From positions 2,405,001-2,469,000 of the forward strand of contig OX359287.1 in NCBI GenBank assembly GCA_947179155.2: a stretch of DNA of 64,000 nucleotides, written 5' to 3'. This document shows positions 1 through 11,600 of the stretch, piece after piece; position 1 is the first letter of the stretch; each line of letters opens with the position of its first letter. This DNA is from Hedera helix. Lineage: Eukaryota > Streptophyta > Magnoliopsida > Apiales > Araliaceae. The notes below the pieces were generated by a model that saw only the letters and a list, made by a program, of their open reading frames with translations, was not told where the DNA came from and did not search any database. A program made the position numbers and the translations under genes.

Positions 1-1006
1 ACTAATTAAATCTCATCACATACCTTAAATCACATAAATACTAATTAATTTAAATAACCTTGATAATTTTATCAATTAAATTTTTTATTTAATTTATTAA
101 ACAATTCCGAAAATTCGGATCCTCACAGGTTTAATTATTTAAAGTTATTCCATATCGATATTATTATTGTATTCGCACTTGGTGCATTTGCAAGCTTTAT
201 AGTTCATTAATTTAAGAACTGTTTAAGAGTGTATAAGCTAATTGTTTCGGTTAGACAATGCATATTTTAACTCATCAAATTAAATATTTTAAAAGCTTAT
301 TCAAACCATTAGTTGGTGCGGATTCTTATTGTAAGACTGAGAACGAACAACCCTATGTAAGGGGATTATTTTTGTCGGGAAACCGACCTTTGCGCAAAAT
401 ATCTGAATGTTATACATATACATATGGTACAAGAGGCTGATCCCCTCGCACACCAAACTATCAAGGTGTTAGATATATATGTCTGTTTTACCTTTAGCAG
501 CTGTTCATGGTCCTTAGAGGCCACTCAGCAGTAAAGAATCAATATATTCTTTTATTGAAAATTGATTATTGTGCTTTCAAAATTGTTATCTATTGTTGAA
601 ACACTTTATGTTATTTTTCATTTAAGTATGATATATCTTCTATTATCTGTTCTTAAACTTGCTGAGCAAGCTAGTTGTTAATTCTTGTTATATTATGACT
701 TATTTTTTAGCTAAGTCCGAATGCTCCAAAACGGACAAAAGAAAGGGAAAAGCCAAAGCATAGAATAGCTTAATGCATGTTAACTTAATTGCTTCCATGT
801 AATTTCTTTTGTAAATCTTTTATAATCCCTTAAGATATATACTGTTATGTTAAGGTTCGTCGACATTGGGATTTTAGCCTTTTTCTAAGGATCTATACGT
901 ATTATTCCACGATATTTAATTAAAGATTATGTTTTAGATGTTATTTAGTATTCTACAGTGAAGAACCAAATCCGAGGTTATAGAACCCAGATTTGGAGTC
1001 ATCACA
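1..1006 (+). mobile_element. 3' part of a Ty3/gypsy-like LTR (no primer site follows)
   Basis: This stretch aligns by eye with the 3' third of the LTR at 23681-27605. Shared blocks include the GGTGCGGATT region near 315, the GGCTGATCCCCT block near 436 and the terminal block with CCGAGGTTAT and ATTTGGAGTCATCACA, which ends in CA at 1006. No tRNA primer site follows, so it is a solo or broken LTR rather than the 5' LTR of an element. Its beginning lies outside the window. The short ORF at 258-440 falls inside conserved LTR sequence and is not a gene. Confidence 0.7.
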
Positions 1007-1432
1007 GTTATGCGTTGACATATTCTTTAAGACCTTTAAAGTATATTAAATGGTATACTTAGGTATAATAATTTATACATAGAGATAGGTGAATGATCAA
1101 TAAAAAATCTACCACTTCTAGTAAAATGAGAGAATATCCTATACATACGATTCGAGAAATGACAACTTAGTAGTCCTTGACCAAGACAAAATGAAATTAG
1201 AAAGGAGTTTCTAATTTACATTATTTAGAGTTGTGCATTTGATAATCGAAATGCTTATGATCAAACAAAATAAGACTTGACAGTAATTTCATGTCTTATA
1301 TTTGATTAGGACATTGTATGATAGAATGATTGAATTGTACAGTAACTATTCGCAAAAAGATTCTTTTATAATCAAATGTTAAAATCTATATTATCTACAA
1401 AATCGTTGATCGCTAAAAGGGCTTACCCTTAT
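1007..1432. other. AT-rich sequence, possibly start of the copia LTR
   Basis: No coding potential or structured RNA is visible. The stretch lies between the end of one LTR and the probable copia LTR. Its style is compatible with U3 of a copia LTR, so the LTR boundary given next could start earlier. Confidence 0.3.
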
Positions 1433-1682
1433 TGTGGAATAAATATTATTTATTTAAATAAATTAAATAATTTAATTTATTTATTTAAATAAGATTGTAA
1501 TAGTTCTAATTAATTTATTCTACAACCGATTTAATATGGAGAACTTAAATGGTTACACCACAAAAAAAGAATATTTATTTAATAAATGAATGTGATAATC
1601 GTAATAATAAATTAAGTATATTTAATTTATACTATGGTGATAGAATAAATTAAATAGCTTAATATTTATTATTTAGTATTTT

Positions 1683-1765
<83 letters not shown>

Positions 1766-2340
1766 GTAGTTCCTAAATAGTTTAGGAATTAATTAATAAG
1801 AGTACTTTCATAATAAATAATTAAATTCCTAAATGGTTTAGGAATTGTAATTATTATATTAAATAAATTTAGTTCTTAATTAGATCGGGACTTAAATTAA
1901 AACCCTATTTCTAAAGAGTTTAGGATGGTTGAATAAATCTATAAATAAGAGGAATCTTGTTATGGATTATGGTTACACACATATTCTTTACATCTAAGGA
2001 GTTAGAAAAGGGAGAAAGCTAGGGTTTGCTACCACTCACTTCTTAAATTCATATTTTTCTTAGTGGATCACCTCTAGAGGCTACACACTTGGGTAACTAA
2101 CTTTGACCTAAAGAATATAATCAGTGGATTTGGAGAAGAACGAGAAGGAATTGGAGTTGAACTCGTATCTGTGAAAGCTTAATGTCTATAAGGGTATAAT
2201 TCTCTAACGTTTTCTTGTTTAATTAATAATTGTGCATAAAAGTCGATCCTGATTGTGGTTTGTAAAATTTTTAAATATGATTTTACCATGTTTCCGCTGT
2301 TACTGTGCAATTTGATTATATATATTCATGAATATTTACA
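1433..2340 (+). mobile_element. Probable Ty1/copia LTR
   Basis: The stretch starts near TGTGGAATAAATATT. It has a TATA-like TATAAATAAG at about 1941, followed by a transcribed-leader-like stretch, and ends near TTTACA just before a primer-site-like sequence at 2350. Hairpin-forming CCTAAATNGTTTAGG motifs occur at about 1773 and 1823. An ATT microsatellite has expanded inside it. The start is uncertain because no second LTR was found to define the edges. Confidence 0.5.
1685..1765. repeat. (ATT)n microsatellite
   Basis: About 27 uninterrupted ATT units lie inside the probable copia LTR. Confidence 0.95.
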
Positions 2341-2349
2341 AACTAATAG

Positions 2350-2363
2350 TGGCATCAAGAGCC
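2350..2363 (+). promoter_or_regulatory. Primer binding site, initiator-Met type (copia)
   Basis: TGGCATCAAGAGCC resembles the plant retroelement primer site TGGTATCAGAGCC, complementary to the 3' end of initiator-Met tRNA, with two differences. It sits about 10 bp after the probable LTR end and upstream of the gag remnant. Confidence 0.55.
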
Positions 2364-2394
2364 AAACTTTATACGAATTATTAATTATTTAGAT

Positions 2395-2439
<45 letters not shown>
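2395..2439. repeat. (TA)n(TG)n microsatellite
   Basis: Alternating TA units change directly into TG units. Confidence 0.9.
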
Positions 2440-3336
2440 TTAGAATAATTTATTGAGCATAATTTGTTGTATAAAATCATGAGTTTTGAAAATTAATTAC
2501 AAAAATCATGGTTTGGAAGAAAAAAAAATGAATTTTCTCAAAATTTATGAACTTGTTCTACAGGCCTGGCGCTGCAGCGCCTGCTCTTTTTGTATTTGCT
2601 TAGCTATAACGTCTGGTTTCAGGCTATTCCAGGGCACTGCTGCGTCTGTCTAGATTTTTTTTTTCATTTAAGTTTTTGCATATTTTTAGAAATAAAATAG
2701 AAGGTTTATTTTTAAATAATTTTTAATTAAAATAAATAGCTTATTTTAATCTTGAAATAGAATTTCATCCAACTTTAAATTGTTCATTAAATAATATCAA
2801 TATATATGGAATAGTTTAAATTAATGAGATGAATATTTTTGTATTGATATATATGATAATACAAAGGAATTAATTATAGACTATTAACCATTAAGATTGA
2901 ATTTATTTTATGTGGATGCATAAATGAATGAGTTTTTTTATAAATAGGATCCTCGTACCTCATCTTATCTAATTTTTCTTGATGTAAATTTTATCTTCCT
3001 CTTATGTACTTCCCCTTGACTGCTGATCAATATTTATATTTTACAAAATAGTTTGTAATAGGATAATTAGAATTATTTGAAGCATTGGAGCCAAGGAGCA
3101 TTTGAAGACCCGTTTGTAATAGAGTCAGGGTTATAAATTTAATACTTACATCTATATTTATTCTTGGACCATATGTTTGACCTTTTGGTTCACATGGTGG
3201 CTCTAGTGAACCAAACTAGAATAAAAGTCCATAATTAATCTAAGTAGAATATAATATTCTATATGTGCTTGCTAAATATATATATATTATATATTATCAA
3301 ACATGCTTCGCATGTTAAATAATATGTCGCGTATTT

Positions 3337-3394
<58 letters not shown>
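3337..3394. repeat. (TA)n(TG)n microsatellite
   Basis: Short TA units are followed by about 23 TG units. Confidence 0.9.
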
Positions 3395-3395
<1 letters not shown>

Positions 3396-3997
3396 ATTTG
3401 CACTAAACAAGTTGAGACAATTAATAACAAAACTCTCAAGGTAAATATATTAAGTTGTAATGTTTAAATATATTTTGAATATCGAGTGTCGCCTTCTAGC
3501 GTGATAAAATGATAGATTATCAAATAATCAATATACGTTTGTTGTGTCACACAAGACTTATATTAATTATTTGAGATGTTATTTTATTATATAATAGATG
3601 TTTATAAAGGAATTAAACAATACTGTTTTGTTGTGTTTCACAAGGACAATATTTTTCTCTTCACTTATATGGAAATACTAGGTCAGACTTAAAGTTGGAT
3701 AATTTTGATTCAGATGTGTCACACGTGATCATAATAATCTAATAGGCAAAATACAAGGAGTTATATGTTGATGTAATTAACAAGAGTTGTCTACATATTT
3801 ATTTATATATAGTTTGTTGTGTCACACAAGACTATATATATTTAAAATAAAATCATTATTCTCACTAGCAAATTTTTAATAAGATTTACAAAACTATATA
3901 TTGAGAATAATATAGTTTGATGAAAATAGTTGGAGAATATCAATTTAAATAAAGACTTAATTTATTTTGGTAATTAATAAAATAAATATATGTTAAA

Positions 3998-4293
3998 ATG
4001 TTATCTATTTTCACATGTAGAATTTTACAAAGATCAAACTCACTACTATCACTGCATAACATACTTGATGCTAACAAAATGACAGGGTCGAATTATGCGG
4101 ACTGGTTAAGGAATCTGAGAATAGTTCTCACTACTAAAAAGATTTTTTATATCCTAAATTCGCATGTCCCTATAACTGTTGCTGAAACAGTCTCTGATGA
4201 AGAGATTGTTACTTTTAGGAAGTTGCAAGATGATGCAACCGTGACTCAATTCATCATGCTCGCATCCATGAGTGACGAGCTTCAGCATCAGGT
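3998..4293 (+). pseudogene. Ty1/copia gag N-terminal fragment
   Basis: The reading frame from 3998 contains a typical copia gag start. After about 20 unrelated residues comes LDANKMTGSNYADWLRNL, then a strand-helix region with IVLTTKK, then a helix ending MLASMSDELQHQ. In the family this is the capsid-like N-terminal part (UBN2/gag-polyprotein type). The frame leaves homology exactly where a hAT-like MITE begins at about 4294. I do not see gag resume after the MITE, nor any protease, integrase or RT, so this is a dead fragment. The frame runs on to 4576 only by chance through MITE sequence. Confidence 0.75.
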
Positions 4294-5320
4294 AGGGGTG
4301 TTCATCGCTAAAATACCGAACCGGTACCAAATTCGCATTACTCTAAAACAAAGAACCGGTACCGAATTACCAATTTCGGTACCGGTTCAATACATGATCG
4401 GTACCAATATTTTCGGTTCGGTTTTAATTTTATACCGCTTCAAAATATATATAATTATAATTTATATAAAAAAAATTATATATTTAATTTTTTTTAAAAA
4501 ACTAAGAAATCAATTTCTTTACCATACATGCTCTATGACAAGCACTTGGTCGAGCATGCGGAGTCGCGAGCTGTAATTTCATGCTCTATGACAAGCAACG
4601 AAGGAAGTCAACTAAAATCTCAAATACAACAGCTGACGGTATGTGTCTTGTATTTTATAATTTGCGGAGTATATTATTCAAGCTTCTTTCAACATGATAT
4701 TGAGCTATGAATTTCCTTCTAAATCATAGGATACCATTGAGACGCTCTTGAACTAGGAAAACTTAGGTGGAGTACTCAGTGTAACGGGCCTCTTAAATTG
4801 CCGAAGTCAATCGACTGAGAAAAAGGTTGTGCTTCCCAAGGAAAATTTTGTTTTGTTTTCCTTTAAGAATTTGTAGCATGCATGTATTTGTCATATATGG
4901 ATTAACCATGGCATGCTCTTAATGTTGTTGTCTATTTTGAAACGGCAATTCATTAACTCACTTGAAATCAACTACATTATTAACTGTTGTGTACTTGAAT
5001 GTCACTTAGGGCCAGCCAAATAACATGCAACAAGTAGCAATTCATGACCCTCAGCTAGCCCACCAACCGTGAGTTGATCCGTAGGCATGTATTGAAGAGT
5101 TAAAAGTCACCGCATCAAATACAAACCAACAACTTGAATACCCATTTTTTTGGTATTTCAATTTTACCGAATTTAACGAAAGCCCATACCGTTACTGAAA
5201 AGTATAAAAAATTGAAAATACCGGTATCAAAAAAATTGATACCGAAAACACTTGTACCGTCGGTATCGATATGGACCGGTTCAGTAAAAAACCCAAAAAA
5301 TTGAATTTTTGCACACCCCA
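4294..5320. mobile_element. Nonautonomous hAT-like (Tip100-type) element
   Basis: The ends are inverted: the left end reads AGGGGTGTTCATC and the right end, read in reverse, TGGGGTGTGCAAAA. Both ends carry subterminal ACCGGTACC/CCGAACCGGT-type motifs, which is typical of short plant hAT-like elements. No transposase is visible. It interrupts the copia gag fragment at its left edge. I could not see a clear 8-bp target duplication, so the right edge or the insertion history is uncertain. Confidence 0.55.
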
Positions 5321-5394
5321 AGCGTTAGCATGAGAAAATGGGTGCTCATACTATACTGTTACACCTTTAAAATCTTTACGGTGAGCAAAGTAGG

Positions 5395-6615
5395 TGTAAC
5401 ACCCATTTTCCAAAATAGAAAGAAAGGTTACACATAAAACATAACAATATATGCCACAATATAAAATTGGTTCAAATCACAATCTAAGATAATTATTACA
5501 ATTCTAAACAAACCAATGTGTCACAACCTAAACAGAATATATCTAAACCATTGGAAAGAAGGGAGCTCTCATCACACTTGCCCTTGATCTCCCTGATTAC
5601 CTGCCGGAAGAAAAACACAATGTGAGCCTAATGCCAAATACGAATATAGAGTACAAAAGTAATGAACTAAACAAATAATGCAATTAATTGAACTGAACTG
5701 AAACGAACAAAACTTGTTACACAACAAGATAATATGTTGAATCAAATGACTGGGTGTTATTTCATACTGAGCTCAAACCAGAACAGAAATATACCTTGCC
5801 ACAAAAGTAAGTCAAAATAATGTCACGCAAACAAAATAATGCCACATAGGCAAAAAAATGTTGCATAGGCAAATCATACACTAGATCGCAAATCCAAATG
5901 CATGTAAAATTGGAAGGTGTGTTGGACACAAACATCACCAATTCGCAAAACATAACATAACATAAAATTAAGGCTGACCCATACGCCTCCCACAACAAAC
6001 CACAAAATTAGGCCATCGCCCACAAAAACATAAAATGAAAACGTCGTGGACTGATCACACCACCACGGAAGGTGTCGTGCCTCGGTGCCAATAGAACATG
6101 CCTGTGGTACCCCCACAAGTGGTTATAACTCAAGTATATCTTACGACATCATCTAACAAAATAAAGATATCATGCCACAACACAAGCGATATAATACCAA
6201 CTAAAGGGTTCTAAGTCTACATATTAAATTGAAACAAATCAATACCAAGTTTCCATAATAAATTAACATGTACGTTCTACAGAATCAAAATAAATACAAA
6301 ATATGCACAACAAGTCCAAAGAGTACAAGTACAAATTCTAAGTATTAATGCCACGACGAAATTATCACATGAATTTGAGAAGGAACAATCAGGTGAAATA
6401 ATAACTAACTTCTCAATGAAAAGTAAAATGAATAAATCAAAATTAAATGGATTATCGCTGAAGGAGTACGGAATCCATATCTAGATTAAGAAATTTAATA
6501 CCCAAAAATAATCCAAAAATAATTTGTTAAACTTCTACAGCCCAATCTAGTAAATAAAATAAATTGTAGTTACAAATCTAATCATCAGTGACAAACTGTT
6601 ATAACATTATCAAAT
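5395..6615 (-). mobile_element. Probable solo LTR remnant
   Basis: TGTAACACCCATTTTCC at 5395 is the reverse complement of a typical Ty3/gypsy LTR 3' terminus. The following kilobase is LTR-like and noncoding, and a TGTTATAAC-type start (reverse strand) lies near 6615. No primer site lies beyond 5395. The upper edge is a guess. The two overlapping ORFs at 5762-6116 have no recognisable domain. Confidence 0.4.
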
Positions 6616-7154
6616 GCGACTTAATAATTTATTTGTTATTATAAAATTATGCTCAACTTTCCTCTTTTATTATTATTTTAAATATTGAAAAATTACTATA
6701 ACTGAATCCATTATTTTATATTAACAAGTTACAGCACAAGGTACTTCAAAATTAAAAGAATAAAAGCATTCTGATCATTAATATGACTAATACAAATGTA
6801 TTAAGTAGTGTGATTACATTCATTATTCATTATAGGATAGCTTTATTCCTTTCAAAACAAGAGTTGTATGATAAATTAAAGCATTTTATATTTGCTTTTA
6901 CCACCTTTAATTAGGCGCAGTAAAGCAGCATCAACATATGGTCGAAATCCTTTTCACTATTTATTTATTTACCACCCCAATGATCATACATACATACATA
7001 CATACATACATACTGAGTCTCACAATAAAGTAAAAGAAAAGTCACAAAAAAACATTAAATCTAAAAGTGGAACTTACAGTTGAATTGTTTTGATAAACAA
7101 AAAATATATAAGAAAGATAACCCGTGCCTCACATGGGTTCCAAGCTTGTTTCAA
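6616..7154. other. AT-rich intergenic DNA with (CATA)n
   Basis: I see no gene. A short CATA microsatellite lies at about 6984-7013. Confidence 0.5.
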
Positions 7155-7659
7155 TAACAATATAAAATTATGTAGTTTTAATAAACAATTACTTATATCA
7201 ATCTTAAACAGTAAAGTACTACTAATTATCATACCTGTAGTTTTTAAAACTTAAACAAATCATATAACTTTTGAAATTTTCGATTTCACGTGTGGATTTC
7301 AAAAAGTCAAAATGTATCTCTAATTTTAAAACACAATGAGTATTATAGAATACAACTAACAACAGGCCATGACTGAAAGGAAATCATACCCATTATGAAA
7401 CTTCTACAATTTCAACCTTTATATACAGTCATATTAATTGGCTACAAAAGCAACGGTAAATTCTTAAACGTAAAGTAGAAATGGAATCAAACAATAAAAT
7501 TTCAAGTAGCACAGGTAGTCTTTGATTCATCTCCTCCAACAATCTGGATTTTTAAATATCCATTTCTCAAGTCGATCGAGCTTGGTAAAATCCTAGCATA
7601 ATTAAGTTGATCAAAAGCAGTCATCTGGCAGCAGAGAGAAGCACTTATTCTCGACAGTA

Positions 7660-7786
7660 ACTTTGTTTTGGGCCTGAAAGGTCATTCACATTTGCAAAGA
7701 ACCATCCTGTGAAAAATATATATAACTTTGTTTTGGGCCTGAAAGTTCATGCACATTTACAAAGAACCATCCCATGGAAAATATAT
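7660..7786. repeat. 64-bp tandem duplication
   Basis: AACTTTGTTTTGGGCCTGAA begins two adjacent near-identical units of about 64 bp in the 3' flank of the TNL gene. The corresponding flank of copy B (near 34340) does not show the duplication. Confidence 0.75.
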
Positions 7787-8159
7787 AGTATGATATATGG
7801 ATTTGTTTCTCAATACGAAAAACTACCTCTATTCCAGAAAAAGAATATTTGCTTAATTTATTGACTCTTAAAATATTATTTTGCTGCACGATTACTCTTG
7901 AATTTATTGGTTGTTTTACTTACCGATCATTAATGAATTTATGATCGTAAACTCAAAAAAATTGTGTCGTTATATATTATCGAAAATAAAATGGGTCTTT
8001 TTTTTTTTCCTGAACAAAATAGAATTCGTATATGTGATTCATTTAGTGGAATTAATGGATGGACTATAATAATAAAGGGCCATCATGAATTAACAAGCCA
8101 AAATTAATGAAAGGAACTCATACCCATACTGAAGCCTTCTCAGCGTTGAATTCACTTGT

Positions 8160-8624
8160 CTACAATTTCAGCCTTTTGAGGTGGCTGATTGTTTCAGAAA
8201 CATCGATATCACGACCTCTTTTGCGACGACCAATTTGAGTTGAAATATTATTGTGCAAAAGATACACCCCACACCTCTCCACCTTGCCAAACCCTTTAAA
8301 GACGACCTCAATTCTATCTTCACTTTTCATTGAGATTGGTTTTCCAATATACCTCACCAATGAATGCACTTCACAAGCTTTCCTGGTTTTCCAATGCACT
8401 TCACAGATTTTAGTGCCCACTGTTTTATTACTAATAACAGCTTTAATACAAGTATTAGAATTCCTATTTGAATAAACAGCCCACAGAACCATCCTTATGA
8501 ACTTATTCGCTAAGTTTGGTGGCATATCAAAAGATACTGAAGACCCTGTTCTTTGATGACTGAACCAATCTGGAATCGCCCCGCTTGGAAATATAATATT
8601 ATAAGAATCCCTATCAAGGAGTCC
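8160..8624 (-). CDS. TNL exon 5: post-LRR (C-JID-like) domain
   Basis: The acceptor is CTGTAACAG/GGACTCC. It has 154 codons and a TAG stop. It includes SGAIPDWFSHQRTGSSVSF, the characteristic opening of the TNL post-LRR jelly-roll domain, and ends with a basic RRKRGRDI stretch that could be a nuclear-localisation-like patch (inference). Confidence 0.88.
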   Translation of the reverse strand, partial: GLLDRDSYNIIFPSGAIPDWFSHQRTGSSVSFDMPPNLANKFIRMVLWAVYSNRNSNTCIKAVISNKTVGTKICEVHWKTRKACEVHSLVRYIGKPISMKSEDRIEVVFKGFGKVERCGVYLLHNNISTQIGRRKRGRDIDVSETISHLKRLKL

Positions 8625-11600
8625 CTGTTACAGAGAATGAATGATATAAGAAAAGGAATGACAAAGAAAGTGAGACAGAGAGCACAGCACGTACACCAAC
8701 CTGAAGGAAACTCTCTTTGATAGTAATTCTTAGATTTCTGCAATTTGTAAGATACAACTCACTCAAGCACTTTAAGGCTGCTACATTTGATAGTTTTTTT
8801 AGAGATATGCAACCTCTTGCTTCCAAATGACTTAAATCAGGAGGAAGGTCTGAGAGTGATTCAAGGCTGCTGCAATTTACAAGAACCAGGGTTCTCAAAT
8901 ACGTCAAGCTTGAAAGATTTGGTAGTTGTTTTATTGATGTACACCTCATTGCATTCAATTTCTGCAGTTTAAGAGGAAGTTTGGGAAGTGACTGAAGATT
9001 TGTGCAGCCAGATAACCCAAGGTAGCTTAAGTTGACCAACTGACTAAGGTTGGCTGGTAGACAGCAAACACTCTCTCCTCCGAAAGTCAAATACCTCAGT
9101 GATGAAAAAGAATTAGGTAATCGGTCAATAGTGCATTCCCTCATGGTTAATATTCGCAAGTTCTTCGAAAGTCCTACAGAATTAGGTAATCGGTCAATAG
9201 AGCTTACATTTATAACGAGAGTAGACAATAGTTCCATATTCCCTAATTGCTCAGGTAAATTTTTAAGATTCAAACATCCTCCAATCTTCAGAGCTTTAAG
9301 TGAACGAAGATTGCAAATGCTATTCGGAAGATTTATGAGATTCTTGCAATGATCCAATCTCAAGGATTCCAACCTACTTAGATGTCCAACCGAATCTGGT
9401 AATTTCTCAATAGCTGTATTGCCTGCTAAAAGCCTCTTTAAGGATTTCATATTCCCCAATTCCACAGGCAATCGTTCTAGATTAAAGCACTCATGAAGAT
9501 TAAGATCTTTAAGTGAACTCAGATGGCAAATACTACTAGGAAGACTTCTAAGGCTCTTGCAACCGAACAATTTCAACTCCACTAGTCGAACCATATATCC
9601 GATGGAATCGGGTAATTGTTCGATACCAGCACAACTTGCATCAAGTATCCGTAAGCCTTCCATTCTCCCAAATTGCTCAGGCAATCGTTCTAGATTAAAG
9701 CAGTTATGAATATTAAGTTCTTCAAGTGAACTCAGATTGCAAATACTGTTAGGAAGACTTCTAAGGCTCCTACAACCGAACAAGTTCAACTTCACTAGCC
9801 GAACCATGTGTCCGATGGAATCAGGTAATTGTTTAATACCAGTACAACAAGCATTAAGTATCTGTAAGCTTACCATACTCCCAAATTGCTCAGGCAATCG
9901 TTCTAGATTGGAGCATTCACTCAAATCCAAGTGAACCAACTTTCCCAAAACTCCAACCGATGGGTGAACTTGCACTAAACTTGAACATCCACGTAGCAAC
10001 AATTTCTCAAGCATTTTTACTTCTCCAAAGTCGGGGGTGGTTGTCAAAAACTGAGAATGGCTAGCATTTAAAATCTTCAAGCTTTTAAGATGCTGTTTAA
10101 AAGAAAGAAAAATATGAAATTAGATTATCTCTCCAAATTTTCCTATCCTTAAGCCAAAAGTAAATATCATCTACCGAGTCAACATATATGGCACAATCCA
10201 ATCCAAAGATTAATAAAAAATATATATAACTAGTGCCATACCTTGGGGTTGTCCCATAATGTATTGACATTGCTGTATTGCATGTCAAGATAAATGAGTT
10301 TTGGTGGATGAAAACTGGGAGGTAAACAAGTCAAAGGGCAATAACGCCAGCAAAGCCACCTTAACTCTTCAAATGAATTTTCAAAACTTCCTTTAAGATG
10401 TACATTGTTGATCCGAAGCAATCTTAAATTGGGCATGCTTTCAAATGTTTCGGCATCGAAATATTCTTGCCCTGATGTGGTAATGTCTAGCCCGATGCCT
10501 TCAATCTTTTTCGTTCCCTAATGTAAACATAGAAGAAAAATAGCAAATGTAAGAGAGAGAGTGTGATGCGCATTTGTTCTTAACTATCAGTTTTGTTTTA
10601 TATATAATTATTTTAGAATAATTATTCTTATTAGTAGTATATTAAAGTGGAGAACTTCTGCTTCATTAATCAAGAATCACCACATAAGCGGTTTAAAAGA
10701 GAAAAATAAAAAGAGTTATTACGTTAAAGGGAGGTTTCTCGTTTATTTTAACTTTTTCATTAAACAAACATGCCACAAGAGCAATTCTAAACAGACAAAG
10801 GAAAACATAAAAGAAAAAGGTTCCACTGATTTATTTATAGAAATAAAATGTAAAATTAAATACACTTCCAAATAAATCAAATCTTTATAATGTCTAGTGT
10901 AAAACAAAATAACAAGATCCGATTAAGGTGAATTTGTCACATAATTTATTATCAGTAAGTTTTATAGTTTTTTTAATGTATAGGGTATAAGAAATATTGC
11001 GTTTGTACAGGCCCACAAACATAGCGCTAGTGTTAAAGATGCAACTTCTATTATAACTAATTTGTAGAATTACTGATGACAAGTTATGTGGCAACTTCAC
11101 CATAACCGGATCCAAAATAACGTAATGGTGTTACATATGGCACTAATTAAGATGTGGGTTTCATATGATAGAACTAGTGAAAATAAATGAGGCCCAGCAA
11201 CATGATAGGTATGGTCTGATCAGGGGAAACTTCCTCATACCCGCCTCGCCAATGTGTAACTTCCCCTAATACCAGCCCTACCCCAAAACATAAACCCTAT
11301 TCTCACTCCGCCCTAATGTCCCTAAATTATTCTCCTTTTCTTCAAATTAAATTCTTCAAAATAATTTTATAATACTTTTGTACAGCTATTTTTAATTCAA
11401 AATCAAATAACATGCAATATTTCTATTAGTGTTAACACCTTGTATTATGAATTTTAAATGAAATAAATTAAATAGGTACATACTTATATATACAAAAGGC
11501 TAATTTAGAAAATAATTATACATATCTTTGAGTCGACCTAATTAAGGGCTGGTTTTAAAATTAACCCTTAACCCTATACCCAACCTTAACCCTATAAGGT

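Larger units (their letters stand above)
2364..3997 (+). other. Untranslated leader of the copia remnant, with microsatellites
   Basis: There is no long ORF. The stretch holds TA/TG microsatellites at 2395-2439 and 3337-3394 and a GC-rich palindrome GGCGCTGCAGCGCC near 2568. The motif TTGTTGTGTCACACAAGACT occurs at about 3539 and 3811, with degenerate forms near 3628 and 3711. The position between primer site and gag suggests the element's leader. Confidence 0.45.

Noticed and set aside
258..440. 60-codon frame near the window start
   Set aside because: It lies in a block conserved as noncoding LTR sequence at 26360-27060, where the frame is not kept.
5762..6116. Two overlapping minus-strand frames rich in Cys, Phe and Val
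   Set aside because: They lie within probable LTR sequence and show no recognised domain or codon pattern.
8251..9934. Plus-strand frames of 61-100 codons opposite the TNL LRR and last exons
   Set aside because: They are antisense shadows of the LRR coding repeats, with no domains of their own.
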